Origin: DATBMA01 sp036555105
GTDB taxonomy: Bacteria > Actinomycetota > Acidimicrobiia > Spongiisociales > ZC4RG35
Assembly (NCBI GenBank): GCA_036555105.1
Contig: DATBMA010000006.1
Span: 1 to 19,109, forward strand
Reading direction: 5' to 3'
DNA length: 19,109 nucleotides
The position numbers were made by a program, and so were the translations under genes. Under the pieces are notes generated by a model that was not told the DNA's origin, searched no databases, and was given only the letters and a program-made list of their open reading frames with translations. Below are positions 6,735-14,975 of the stretch, piece after piece; positions within the stretch are counted from its first letter, which is position 1; every line of letters begins with the position of its first letter.

Positions 6735-7226
6735 TTGCCGGTAGTCCTGTCACCCAAAGGAACGTATGGCGGGGGCGACCCGCCCTCCTTCATGCGTCCT
6801 CTCATGAAGGGCGGGGAGAGCCTGTTCCTCTGGGTCATCGGCCTGCGGGGTGGGAAGATGCGGATCCAGGGTCGGCCGCTCGTAGTGCTCACCACGACCG
6901 GGGCCAGAACCGGCAAGACCCGCCAGACGATCCTCGCTCGCTTCGACGACCCCTCCGAGACCGGCTCCTACTGGGTGATCGGGTCGAACAATGGCGCCCT
7001 TCATCACCCCGCTTGGTGCTTCAACCTGCGCAAGAACCCTGACAAGGTCTGGATCGAGACAGAAGGCCGGAAGTCGAAGGTCGTACCCGATTCACTGGTC
7101 GGGGCCGAGCGCGACCAGGCCTGGGAACAAGTGGTGGCGCTGGCTCCCGGCTATGGGAAATACACCGCCAAAACCGACCGAGAGATCCCCATCATCAGAC
7201 TCACGCCTGAGGCGACCAGCGCGTGA
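6735..7226 (+). CDS. Ddn-family F420-dependent nitroreductase/quinone reductase
   Basis: A 163-aa protein of the deazaflavin-dependent nitroreductase (Ddn) family. Diagnostic segments are LVVLTTTGARTGKTRQTILA (about 49-68), the glycine/asparagine stretch VIGSNNGALHHPAWCFNLRK (81-100), NPDKVWIE, and the ending PGYGKYTAKTDREIPIIRL. These enzymes use reduced F420 to reduce quinones or nitro compounds, a cofactor trait common in actinobacteria. The start chosen is TTG at 6735 behind GGAGG with 4-nt spacing. The alternative ATG at 6792 gives 144 aa but has no ribosome-binding site. The extra 19 residues (including PKGTYGGGDPPSF) resemble the N-terminus I recall for related proteins. It lies 52 bp upstream of the membrane protein, so cotranscription is possible. 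Confidence 0.86.
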   Translation: MPVVLSPKGTYGGGDPPSFMRPLMKGGESLFLWVIGLRGGKMRIQGRPLVVLTTTGARTGKTRQTILARFDDPSETGSYWVIGSNNGALHHPAWCFNLRKNPDKVWIETEGRKSKVVPDSLVGAERDQAWEQVVALAPGYGKYTAKTDREIPIIRLTPEATSA

Positions 7227-7278
7227 GTGTGGCGGCCAACGAGGCGCTATTACCCTTCCTCGGGACGAGGGGGGTCGC

Positions 7279-8100
7279 ATGACTTCGATCACGGGCGCAG
7301 CGTTTCTCTTCGCCGTGATAGCGGCGGTCAGGTCCACCTGGTCTCCCTGCGGCGTCTCGATGCTCTCTTCGATCACCCCGATCGCAGAGCGGGCCCGCGG
7401 CAACCGATACGGGGTCACAAGCGCCTGGTTCATTTTCGGCAGCGTCCTCGGTGGCGTCAGCCTCGGCTTGGTCGCAGCCGCGGGAGCGGCACTGGTGGCA
7501 GTCCTGCCACTCCCGGACGAGGCGGTGGCTCTGGTGGCTGCGGTGGCTGCGGTCATCACCCTCGGCTCCGACCTGCGCTTTGCAGGGTTCCGGCTCCCCG
7601 CTCACCCCCGCCAGGTGGACCGGCGATGGCTCGATCTCTACCGCCCCTGGATCTACGGGATCGGGTTCGGCTGGCAGCTCGGGGTGGGAGTGGCGACCTA
7701 CGTCATGACCTCGGCGATCTATCTGATGGTGGTGTTGGCAGCGCTCACCGGAGAGCCGGTGGTTGCGGTGGGCGTGGTGGCCGCATTCGGATTGATCCGC
7801 GGGCTCAGCATCTTCCTGGCGGCGGGGGCGACGACACCACGCGACCTCAGCTCCTTGCATGCCAGGGTCGAGCGCCTGCGCCCTGCCTCTCGTTTCATGG
7901 CGGCCGGTTTCCAGGCAGCATTCGTGGCGGCGGCAGCCGCCTGGCTGGCCGGCCCCATGGTCGGGGTGGCCACCGCCGTCACTTTGGGTGCTGTCATCTG
8001 GTCGAGGCGCAAGGAGCTGCGCGACCCCCGCCCCCACTCTGACCAGCCCCCGGCCCGCCGGCGAGCGCTCATCGCCGTCGAGCCGGTAAACGGCCTGTAA
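7279..8100 (+). CDS. Polytopic membrane protein with SPCG motif (CcdA/TauE-like?)
   Basis: A 273-aa integral membrane protein with about six to eight hydrophobic segments. Near the N-terminus, at residues 19-27, STWSPCGVS recalls the SPC motif that opens CcdA/DsbD and related LysE-superfamily transporters, but C24 is the only such cysteine evident, so a thiol-relay role is doubtful. Other segments include SVLGGVSLGLVAAAGAALVA and a WIYGIGFGWQLGVGVATYV loop-helix. The C-terminal tail is basic and proline-rich and is probably cytoplasmic. The start is ATG at 7279 behind a G-rich AGGGGGG site; the longer frame upstream overlaps the Ddn gene and is rejected. It ends 8 bp from the convergent ammonium transporter gene. 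Family placement is tentative. Confidence 0.75.
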   Translation: MTSITGAAFLFAVIAAVRSTWSPCGVSMLSSITPIAERARGNRYGVTSAWFIFGSVLGGVSLGLVAAAGAALVAVLPLPDEAVALVAAVAAVITLGSDLRFAGFRLPAHPRQVDRRWLDLYRPWIYGIGFGWQLGVGVATYVMTSAIYLMVVLAALTGEPVVAVGVVAAFGLIRGLSIFLAAGATTPRDLSSLHARVERLRPASRFMAAGFQAAFVAAAAAWLAGPMVGVATAVTLGAVIWSRRKELRDPRPHSDQPPARRRALIAVEPVNGL

Positions 8101-8108
8101 CCAGCTCG

Positions 8109-9308
8109 TCAGTCGACCAGCGAGTAGCCCCGCTCGTCGTGTAGCGAGATGTCGAGGCCGCGGACCTCGTCCTCGTCATCGACTCTCAGCCCGGTTGCCG
8201 CCTTGATCACCCTGGCGAGGGCATAGCTCACAACGAAGGTGAACACGATCACTGCCAGTACCGCCACCGCCTGCTTGACCAGAAGTTCGAGCCCGCCTCC
8301 GGCGATCAGCCCGTCTGCCACCGAGGGGTTGATGGCGCTCGAGGCGAAGATCCCGACGGCCAAGGACCCGACGATTCCTCCCACCAGGTGGACCGCCACC
8401 ACGTCCAGGGAGTCGTCGTAGCCGAAGCGGAACTTCAGGCTGACTGCCAGGCAGCAGATCACTCCGGCCGCCGCCCCGATGGCGATCGCCGACATGGGCG
8501 AGACGTAACCGGCCGCGGGGGTGATCGCCACCAGCCCAGCCACCGCTCCGGCGGCGGCTCCCAGGGAGGTGGGCCGCCCTCCTCGGACCCACTCGGTCGC
8601 CACCCAGGCCAGGGTCGCCACCGCCGCGGCCAGCTGGGTGGTCACAAAGGCATTGACGGCCAGCCCATCGGCAGCGAAGGCGGAGCCGGCGTTGAAGCCG
8701 AACCACCCAAACCAGAGGATGCCGGTTCCGAGCAGGGTGAGTGGCACCGAGTGCGGCCGCATCTGCTCGGCGCCGAACCCCTTGCGAGGACCGAGGGCGA
8801 ATACGAGTGCAAGGGCGGCGATGCCCGCGTTGATGTGCACTACCAGGCCCCCGGCGAAGTCGCGGACCCCCCAGGCATACAGCCATCCGTCGGGGGAGAA
8901 GGCCCAGTGGGCCACGATCGGGTAGACGATCAGCGCCCAGGCTGCGGTGAAGATCACCCAGGCCGTGAACTTCATCCGCTCCGCCACCGCTCCCGAGATC
9001 AGGGCCGGGGTGATGATCGCGAACATCATCTGGAAGACCATGAACAGGAGGAAGTCGCCCTCGACCCCTCCCAAGCCCAGGTAGTCGAGCCCTCCGAGGA
9101 TGCCGCCTGCGTCTGTGCCGAACGCGATCGTGAAGCCGACAACTGCCCAGAGCACGCTGACGATCCCGATCGTGATGAAGTTCTTCATCAACATGTTGAG
9201 GACGTTCTTGGACCGCACCATCCCCCCGTAGAAGAGGGCGAGCCCCGGAGTCATGAACAAGACCAGCGCGCAACTGGTCAGCACCCAGGCGATCGAACCT
9301 CCGTCCAT
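8109..9308 (-). CDS. amt: Ammonium transporter, Amt/MEP/Rh family
   Basis: A 399-aa ammonium channel with about eleven membrane helices. The family features are intact: the N-terminal FMTPGLALFYGGMVRSKN, D150 in GVRDFAGG, the two conductance histidines H158 (VVHINAG) and H307 (AVHLVGG), WFGWFGFNAGSA, and the cytoplasmic C-terminal GLDISLHDERGY that docks PII proteins. It imports ammonium or ammonia for assimilation. The start is ATG at 9308, with GAGGAGG upstream; a GTG one codon earlier is less well placed. No PII (glnK) or glnD gene follows, since the next gene downstream is convergent, so this copy is monocistronic. A four-element GlnR-like box lies 69-106 bp upstream, which predicts induction under nitrogen limitation. 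Confidence 0.97.
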   Translation of the reverse strand: MDGGSIAWVLTSCALVLFMTPGLALFYGGMVRSKNVLNMLMKNFITIGIVSVLWAVVGFTIAFGTDAGGILGGLDYLGLGGVEGDFLLFMVFQMMFAIITPALISGAVAERMKFTAWVIFTAAWALIVYPIVAHWAFSPDGWLYAWGVRDFAGGLVVHINAGIAALALVFALGPRKGFGAEQMRPHSVPLTLLGTGILWFGWFGFNAGSAFAADGLAVNAFVTTQLAAAVATLAWVATEWVRGGRPTSLGAAAGAVAGLVAITPAAGYVSPMSAIAIGAAAGVICCLAVSLKFRFGYDDSLDVVAVHLVGGIVGSLAVGIFASSAINPSVADGLIAGGGLELLVKQAVAVLAVIVFTFVVSYALARVIKAATGLRVDDEDEVRGLDISLHDERGYSLVD

Positions 9309-9376
9309 CACACCCTCCTCGTCTCTGGGAAGGGCGGGATGCTGCAGGCGGGCTGTTTCGGATCGATGGCCGGTCG

Positions 9377-9414
9377 GTTACGACTTGCGAACGGGAGAGT
9401 TACGGGCGTGTTGC
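9377..9414 (-). promoter_or_regulatory. GlnR-type operator upstream of amt
   Basis: Four 5-bp elements occur with exact 11-bp periodicity: GTTAC (9377-9381), CGAAC (9388-9392), GTTAC (9399-9403) and GTTGC (9410-9414), each separated by 6 nt. The known actinobacterial GlnR box is gTnAC-n6-GaAAC repeated twice, with the AC-n9-AC core. Here three consecutive AC dinucleotides keep the 9-nt spacing. The box sits 69-106 bp before the amt start codon, in the region where a GlnR activator would bind. OmpR-type regulators such as PhoP use similar spacing, but the gene context (ammonium transporter) favours GlnR. Confidence 0.72.
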
Positions 9415-9534
9415 GAGTGGGCCCGAGTCGGGAGGGTCGGTCGCACGGCGAATGAGCGTGGCGCCGAGGAGGTCTGGGGGCCCGTCGGCCTGGTCACCCG
9501 GCGGGACCGAGGAAGGCTCGAGCAACCCCTCTGT

Positions 9535-9798
9535 CTAGGCGGCGGCCTGCCTTCTCCGCATCCACTGCCAGACGAAGGTCACGATGGTGGCGCCGACCAG
9601 TGATCCGATGATCCCGCTGGGCCGAAGCTCGAAACCGTCGCCGGCGATGAAGCTGCCGAGCAGGCCCCCGACGAAGGAGCCGACCAGGCCGCTGACGATT
9701 GCCATCGTCCAATCGATTCCCTTGGACGACTTGCCGACCACGAGCTGGGCAGCGGCGCCGGCCAGCATTCCGAACAGGATGATCCCGAGGATGAGCAC
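9535..9798 (-). CDS. GlsB/YeaQ/YmgE-family small membrane protein
   Basis: An 87-aa protein of the transglycosylase-associated (GlsB/YeaQ/YmgE) family, with three glycine-rich membrane helices: LGIILFGMLAGAAAQLVVG, AIVSGLVGSFVGGLLGSFIAG and GIIGSLVGATIVTFVWQWM. It ends in a basic tail, RRRQAAA. Members are stress-induced envelope proteins of unclear mechanism. The start is GTG at 9798. There is no ribosome-binding site, but TAGATT lies a few nucleotides upstream and could be a -10 box for leaderless expression. It is 41 bp downstream of fdsD, so it may also be read from the fds operon. A functional link to formate oxidation is not implied. Confidence 0.88.
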   Translation of the reverse strand: MLILGIILFGMLAGAAAQLVVGKSSKGIDWTMAIVSGLVGSFVGGLLGSFIAGDGFELRPSGIIGSLVGATIVTFVWQWMRRRQAAA

Positions 9799-9818
9799 AC
9801 GGGGAATCTAGGCGGACG

Positions 9819-9834
9819 ACCGCCGGCAGGCGGC
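9819..9834 (-). terminator. Possible hairpin after fdsD
   Basis: On the minus strand GCCGCC and GGCGGT pair around a 4-nt loop (TGCC), giving five GC pairs and one G-T wobble. The hairpin begins 5 nt after the fdsD stop codon. There is no T-run. It could end the fds transcript, or act as a processing barrier before the GlsB-like gene. Confidence 0.3.
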
Positions 9835-9839
9835 AGCCG

Positions 9840-10058
9840 TTAGGAGCCGCGAAGCAGCTCGGCCGCCTCGGCGAGGATTGGCTCGAGCACCTCGTCGCCC
9901 TCGTCGACGATGTCGACCAGGCCGGCCCGCATCTGCGGCGCCCAGAAGTTGCGGAGATGATTGGCGACCGCGGTGACGGCCTCGTCCTCAGGCAGATGCG
10001 CGAACTGCCGGGCGATCTGGTTGCCCATCCGGACTATGTCCTCGGCCAGGCCGTGCAT
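9840..10058 (-). CDS. fdsD: Formate dehydrogenase delta subunit
   Basis: A 72-aa protein matching the small FdsD subunit of NAD-dependent molybdenum formate dehydrogenases. The N-terminal EDIVRMGNQIARQFAHLP and the central AVANHLRNFWAPQMRAGLVD (the family's N-H-x-x-x-F-W-x-P-x-M-R pattern) are diagnostic. FdsD is a minor, cofactor-free subunit; in Rhodobacter it stabilises the complex or assists insertion of the cofactor. The start is ATG at 10058, only 4 bp after the fdsA stop codon, so translation is probably coupled. In many proteobacterial operons fdsC (an FdhD-type sulfurtransferase) sits between fdsA and fdsD; here it is absent. Confidence 0.88.
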   Translation of the reverse strand: MHGLAEDIVRMGNQIARQFAHLPEDEAVTAVANHLRNFWAPQMRAGLVDIVDEGDEVLEPILAEAAELLRGS

Positions 10059-10062
10059 CCGC

Positions 10063-12897
10063 TCAGGAGGCAGGGGTGGCGCCGGCTGTCGTCAGCTCGG
10101 CGCCTGTCAGGGCTTCGGCACTTACCCGGCTCATCGGGCTGGGGGAGACCTGGACGGCCGTGACCTTGTACTCGGGGCAGTTCGTGGCCCAGTCAGAGAA
10201 CTCCGTGGTCACCACGTTGGCGCCGGTGCCGGGATGATGGAAGGTGGTGTAGACCACCCCAACCGGCATCCGCTCGGACACCTCGGCCCGCAGCGTGGTG
10301 GCCCCCACCCGGCTCTCGAGGACGACCCAGTCACCCGTCGAGATCCCTCGCAACTCGGCGTCGGCCGGGTGAATGTCGAGCACGTCCTCGGGATGCCAGG
10401 CCACGTTGTCCGTGCGTCTGGTCTGGGAGCCCACGTTGTACTGGGTGAGGATGCGGCCGGTGGTCAGGATCAGCGGGTAGCGGCGATTGGCTCGCTCGTC
10501 GGTCGGCACGAAGGTGGTGGGAACGAACCGGCCCTTGCCGCGGACAAAGGTGTCGACGTGCATGATCGGCGTGCCCTCTGGGGCGTTGACGTTGCACGGC
10601 CACTGCAGGCTCCCCAGGTGGTCGAGCTTGGCGAAGCTGACCCCGGAGAAGGTCGGCGTGACTGCGGCGATCTCCTCCATGATGTCGGAAGCGCGGGCGT
10701 AGCTCATCTCGTAGCCCATGGCCCTGGCGATCTCGCAGGCCACCTCCCACTCGTCCTTGCCGCAGGCCGGGGCCATGACCGGCCTGACCCGGTTGATCCG
10801 CCGCTCGGCATTGATGAACGTGCCGTCCTTCTCGAGGAACGAGGTGCCGGGCAGGAAGACATGGGCGTACTTGGCGGTCTCGTTCATGAAGAGGTCCTGC
10901 ACCACCACCAGGTCCATCATCGAAAGTGCCTCGGTGACGTGATGGGTGTTCGGGTCCGACTGGGCCAGGTCCTCGCCCTGGATGAAGATCCCCCGGAAGG
11001 TCCCGTCGACGGCGGCGCTCAACATGTTGGGGATGCGGAGGCCGGGCTCGGGCTGGACCGTGACCCCCCATTTGTCTTCGAAGATCTTGCGAACGGCAGG
11101 GTCGGACACGTGGCGATATCCGGAGAGCTCGTGAGGGAACGAGCCCATGTCGCACGAGCCCTGCACGTTGTTCTGCCCGCGCAATGGGTTGACTCCGACC
11201 CCATCACGGCCGAGGTTGCCGGTCGCCATGGCGAGGTTGGCCATCCCCATCACCATCGTCGACCCCTGGCTGTGCTCGGTCACACCCAACCCGTAATAGA
11301 TGGCGGAGTTGGGGCCCTTGGCGTAGAGCCTGGCTGCCGCCCGCAGCTCCTCTGGGTCGATATGTGCGTCCACCGCCACCGCCTCGGGCGAGTTCTCTGG
11401 CCGCGAGACGAACTCCGCCCACTCTTCGAAGCCTTCGCAGCGCTCATCGACGAAAGCCCGGTCCACCAGGCCCTCGGTGACCACGACGTTGCCCATGGCG
11501 TTGATCACGGCGACGTTGGTGCCTGGCTGGAGAGGGATGTGGTGGGCCGCCCCGACATGGGGACTCTTGACCAGATCGATGCGGCGCGGATCGATCACGA
11601 TCAGCCTGGCTCCTTCGCGCAGACGCCGCTTCATGCGGGAGGCAAACACCGGATGAGCCTCGGTCGGGTTGGCACCGATGACCACGATCACATCGGCCTT
11701 CTCGACCGACTTGAAGTCCTGGGTCCCGGCCGAGGTCCCGAACGTCGTCTTCAACCCGTAGCCGGTTGGGGAGTGACAGACCCTCGCGCAGGTGTCGACG
11801 TTGTTGTTGTGGAAGGCCGCCCGCACCATCTTCTGGAGCACGAAGACCTCTTCGTTGGTACAACGCGAGGAGGTGATGCCTCCGATCGCCTCTGGCCCGT
11901 GCTCGGCCTGGATCCGTCTGAAGCCGGCCGCCGTGTAGGCGATCGCCTCCTCCCATGAGACCTCGCGCCATGGGTCTGTGATCTTCTCGCGAACCATCGG
12001 CTTGGTCACCCGGTCGCGATGAGTGGCGTAACCCCAGGCGAACCGGCCCTTGACGCAGGAGTGGCCCTCGTTGGCCCCTCCATCCTTGTACGGGACCATT
12101 CGAACCACCTGGTCCCCGCGCAATTCTGCCTTGAACGAGCATCCGACTCCGCAGTAGGCACAAGTGGTGAGAACGGTCCGGGTGGGTATTCCGAGTTCGA
12201 TGACCGACTTCTCGCTCAGGGTGGCGGTGGGGCAGACCTGCACGCAGGCGCCGCACGAGACGCACTCCGAGTCGAAGAAGAGCTGATCGACCCCGGGAGA
12301 CACCTTCGAGGCGAAGCCCCGTCCGGCGATGGTGAGAGCGAAGGTGCCTTGGATGTCCTCGCAGGCCCGGACACACCGCGAGCAGACGATGCACTTTGAG
12401 GCCTCGAAGTCGAAGTAGGGATTGGAGTGGTCGGTGGGGGCATCGAGGTGGTTCTCTCCGGCATAGCCGTAACGGACATCGCGCAGCCCAACCACGCCCG
12501 CCATGTCCTGCAACTCACAGTCGCCGTTGGCAGGACAGGTGAGGCAGTCGAGCGGGTGATCGGAGATGTACAGCTCCATGACCCCTTTTCGAAGGCGTTG
12601 TAGGCGGGTGGTCTCGGTGGTCACCCTCATCCCCTGCGCCACGGGCGTGGTGCACGATGCCGGCGTGCCCTTCATGCCCTCGATCTCGACCAGGCAGAGC
12701 CGACAAGACCCAAAAGCCGACAGGGTGTCAGTGGCGCAGAGCTTGGGGACGTCCCGGCCCGCCGTGGCGGCCGCCCGCATCACCGAGGTGCCCTCCGGCA
12801 CGATCACGGTGGCGCCATCTATCTCCAGGGTCACGAGCCCAGTGCCGGTGGAGGCAGGGGTCCCGTAGTCGCGCTCGACCAGCAGGGTCACGATCAA
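10063..12897 (-). CDS. fdsA: NAD-dependent formate dehydrogenase, catalytic alpha subunit
   Basis: A 944-aa molybdenum/tungsten bis-MGD formate dehydrogenase. The first ~240 residues are NuoG-like: a [2Fe-2S] domain with C54, C65, C68 and C82; a His-Cys3 [4Fe-4S] site with H114, C118, C121 and C127; and two ferredoxin-type [4Fe-4S] motifs with C169, C172, C175, C179 and C212, C215, C218, C222. The FdhF domain then begins with CAYCGVGC (C246, C249, C253, plus C281). The active site is C374-H375 (ARVCHSPTGYG), so this is a cysteine, not selenocysteine, enzyme. The C-terminus is the MGD-binding MopB domain. It oxidises formate to CO2 in the cytoplasm and passes electrons to FdsB/FdsG; such enzymes can also reduce CO2. 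The start is TTG at 12897, 6 nt after GGGGAGG; GTG at 12891 is an alternative. Confidence 0.96.
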   Translation of the reverse strand: MIVTLLVERDYGTPASTGTGLVTLEIDGATVIVPEGTSVMRAAATAGRDVPKLCATDTLSAFGSCRLCLVEIEGMKGTPASCTTPVAQGMRVTTETTRLQRLRKGVMELYISDHPLDCLTCPANGDCELQDMAGVVGLRDVRYGYAGENHLDAPTDHSNPYFDFEASKCIVCSRCVRACEDIQGTFALTIAGRGFASKVSPGVDQLFFDSECVSCGACVQVCPTATLSEKSVIELGIPTRTVLTTCAYCGVGCSFKAELRGDQVVRMVPYKDGGANEGHSCVKGRFAWGYATHRDRVTKPMVREKITDPWREVSWEEAIAYTAAGFRRIQAEHGPEAIGGITSSRCTNEEVFVLQKMVRAAFHNNNVDTCARVCHSPTGYGLKTTFGTSAGTQDFKSVEKADVIVVIGANPTEAHPVFASRMKRRLREGARLIVIDPRRIDLVKSPHVGAAHHIPLQPGTNVAVINAMGNVVVTEGLVDRAFVDERCEGFEEWAEFVSRPENSPEAVAVDAHIDPEELRAAARLYAKGPNSAIYYGLGVTEHSQGSTMVMGMANLAMATGNLGRDGVGVNPLRGQNNVQGSCDMGSFPHELSGYRHVSDPAVRKIFEDKWGVTVQPEPGLRIPNMLSAAVDGTFRGIFIQGEDLAQSDPNTHHVTEALSMMDLVVVQDLFMNETAKYAHVFLPGTSFLEKDGTFINAERRINRVRPVMAPACGKDEWEVACEIARAMGYEMSYARASDIMEEIAAVTPTFSGVSFAKLDHLGSLQWPCNVNAPEGTPIMHVDTFVRGKGRFVPTTFVPTDERANRRYPLILTTGRILTQYNVGSQTRRTDNVAWHPEDVLDIHPADAELRGISTGDWVVLESRVGATTLRAEVSERMPVGVVYTTFHHPGTGANVVTTEFSDWATNCPEYKVTAVQVSPSPMSRVSAEALTGAELTTAGATPAS

Positions 12898-12945
12898 AGA
12901 GTACCTCCCCGTCCTGCCTGGTTGACGAAGAGTTGGAGGCTCCGG

Positions 12946-14466
12946 CTAGCGGTTGAAGTCCTCCGGCCAGTACTGGAGAGCGCTCTTGACCGGGTTGGGG
13001 GTGAGCCCGCCCATGGCGCACAAGGAGCCGTCGACCATTACCTCGCATAGGTCTCCGAGCAGGGCGAGATTCCCCTCCCGGTCCTCCCCGGCGATGATCC
13101 GGTCGATCACTTCCACCCCCCGGATCGAGCCGATCCGACAGGGGGTGCACTTTCCGCACGACTCCTCCGCGCAGAACTCCATCGAGAAGCGGGCCTGGCG
13201 GGCCATGTCGACCGTGTCATCGAACACGACGATCCCGCCATGGCCCAACATGAAGCCCCGAGCGGCCATGGCCTCGTAGTCCATGGCGACGTCGAACTGG
13301 TCCGGCGGCACATAGGCTCCAAGCGGCCCTCCCACCTGGACGGCTCTCACCGGCCTTCCGCTCCTGGTCCCGCCGCCCAGGTCGTTGATCAACTCGGCCA
13401 GCGTGATCCCGAAGGGGGCTTCGAAGGCGCCTCCACGGGCGATGTTCCCCGCCAGTTGGAAGACTTGGGTGCCGCGTGAGCGTCCGCTGCCAAGGGCGTT
13501 GTATGCCTCTGCCCCATCGGCGAGGATGGCAGGGACCGATGCGAGCGTGAGGACGTTGTTGACGACCGTCGGCAGGCCGAACAGTCCGGCGATGGCTGGC
13601 AGCGGCGGCTTCGCCCTCACCATGCCCCGCTTGCCTTCCAGGCTCTCCAGCATCGAGGTCTCCTCGCCGCATATGTAGGCACCCGCCCCAACCCGGATCG
13701 TCAGGTCGAAGGAGAGGTCGGAGCCGAGCACCGAGTGACCGAGCCAGCCGTGGGCGTAGCCGATGTCGATCGCCTGGCTCATCACCCTCACCGCGTCGGG
13801 GTACTCGGAGCGGATGTAGATCAGCCCCTCGGCGGCGCCGACGGCTCGAGCGGCGATCAACATCCCCTCGATGAGGGTGAAGGGATCGCCCTCCATCATC
13901 ATCCGGTCCGCGAACGTCCCGCTGTCGCCCTCGTCGGCGTTGCAGCAGACGAACTTGGTCTGGCCGGGAGCATCGAGAACCGTCTTCCATTTGATGCCGG
14001 CCGGGAAGCCTGCCCCGCCCCGGCCCCTTAGCCCCGACTCCTTGATGACCTCGACCACCTGGTCAGGGGTCATCTCCAGCGCCCGGCGCAGGCCGGCGAA
14101 GCCATGGTGAGCGAGGTGATCGTCAGGAGACAGTGGATCGATCACACCGACCCGGGAGAAGAGCAGGCGCTGTTGGGCGCGCATCCATGGGAGCTCCTCG
14201 GTTGGGCCGAGCCGGCGTGGGTGCTCGCCGCCTGCCAGGAATCCGGCCTCGAACAGGGACGGCACCTCGTCCGCCCGCACCGGCCCGTAGGCAATGCGGC
14301 GGTCGCCGCTCTCCACCTCGACCAGCGGCTCGAGCCAGAGCATCCCGCGGGAGCCGTTGCGCACGATCCGCAGTTCGCTTCCGCCTCCGGCGGAGATGGC
14401 GTCGGCCACCTGATCGGCGCCAACCGACTTGGCGGCGGCATCCATTGGGACATAGACGGTCGTCAT
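12946..14466 (-). CDS. fdsB: NAD-dependent formate dehydrogenase, beta (diaphorase) subunit
   Basis: A 506-aa NuoF-like subunit that reduces NAD+ at FMN. The first ~110 residues form an extension without cysteines, as expected for the degenerate thioredoxin-like domain of FdsB. The FMN/NADH region follows: SGLRGRGGAGFPAGIKW (144-160), CNADEGDSGTF (175-185) and YICGEETSMLESLEGKRG (264-281). The [4Fe-4S] cluster ligands are C437, C440, C443 (SCGKCTPC) and C483 (SLCAMGG). The ATG at 14466 overlaps the fdsG stop codon as ATGA, a classic coupled start. The gap to fdsA is 48 bp and holds that gene's ribosome-binding site. Clear orthologue of FdsB rather than complex I NuoF, given the extension and the FdsA/FdsD neighbours. 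Confidence 0.95.
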   Translation of the reverse strand: MTTVYVPMDAAAKSVGADQVADAISAGGGSELRIVRNGSRGMLWLEPLVEVESGDRRIAYGPVRADEVPSLFEAGFLAGGEHPRRLGPTEELPWMRAQQRLLFSRVGVIDPLSPDDHLAHHGFAGLRRALEMTPDQVVEVIKESGLRGRGGAGFPAGIKWKTVLDAPGQTKFVCCNADEGDSGTFADRMMMEGDPFTLIEGMLIAARAVGAAEGLIYIRSEYPDAVRVMSQAIDIGYAHGWLGHSVLGSDLSFDLTIRVGAGAYICGEETSMLESLEGKRGMVRAKPPLPAIAGLFGLPTVVNNVLTLASVPAILADGAEAYNALGSGRSRGTQVFQLAGNIARGGAFEAPFGITLAELINDLGGGTRSGRPVRAVQVGGPLGAYVPPDQFDVAMDYEAMAARGFMLGHGGIVVFDDTVDMARQARFSMEFCAEESCGKCTPCRIGSIRGVEVIDRIIAGEDREGNLALLGDLCEVMVDGSLCAMGGLTPNPVKSALQYWPEDFNR

Positions 14467-14942
14467 CCGCCCACCAGCCCATCGAAGCCTTGGGCGTCGA
14501 CTCTCCCATGGAGGGTGTCATTAACCATCACCGAAGGGCCGAGGGCGCAATTGCCGAGGCAGAAGACCTGGTCGAGGCTCACCCGACCGTCGTCTGTGGT
14601 TTGGCCGAAAGCGATACCGAGCCGGGCTTGAGCGTGGGCGGCCAGGGGCTCGGCCCCCACCGACTGACACGCCTCGGCCCGGCAGATGAGCACCCGGTGA
14701 CCGCCTGCAGGCTGGGATCGGAAGTCCTTGTAGAACGAGATGACCCCGAACACTTCCGCCTGGCTCAGGTTGAGGCCGTCGGCCAGCAGCGGGACCGACC
14801 GCCGATCGACGTAGCCGCAGCGATCCTGCAGCTCGTGCAGTATCGGCATCAGCGGGCCACGCTCGTGGCGATGGGTGTCGAGCAGTCCTTCGACCAGTTG
14901 CTCCGACCAGGCTTCGCGCTGAGCCATGGCGCGTTCCATCAT
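14463..14942 (-). CDS. fdsG: NAD-dependent formate dehydrogenase, gamma subunit
   Basis: A 159-aa NuoE-like thioredoxin-fold subunit that holds a [2Fe-2S] cluster, with ligands C87, C92, C128 and C132 (ICRAEACQSVG and VFCLGNCALGP). With FdsB it forms the diaphorase module of the formate dehydrogenase. The N-terminal helical region includes LMPILHELQDRCGYV, typical of the family. Adjacent ATG codons at 14942 and 14939 are both possible starts. Neither has a ribosome-binding site, and a third at residue 6 is also possible. It is the first fds gene and lies 33 bp after the DUF4287-type gene, so the operon promoter is either in that short gap or shared with the upstream gene. Confidence 0.93.
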   Translation of the reverse strand: MMERAMAQREAWSEQLVEGLLDTHRHERGPLMPILHELQDRCGYVDRRSVPLLADGLNLSQAEVFGVISFYKDFRSQPAGGHRVLICRAEACQSVGAEPLAAHAQARLGIAFGQTTDDGRVSLDQVFCLGNCALGPSVMVNDTLHGRVDAQGFDGLVGG

Positions 14943-14975
14943 GACCGGGACTGTAGGGCGGGCGATCAGCCCGGC

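Noticed and set aside
9486..9515. CCCGTCGG / CCGGCGGG near-inverted repeat between amt and the GlsB-like gene
   Set aside because: Imperfect stem, no T-run, and not placed directly after a gene end on the matching strand; too weak to call a terminator.
9961..11958. Long plus-strand open frame (665 codons) opposite fdsA
   Set aside because: It lies wholly antisense to a clear formate dehydrogenase gene, and its peptide is His/Gly/Asp-rich low-information sequence. Long mirror frames are expected opposite GC-rich genes.
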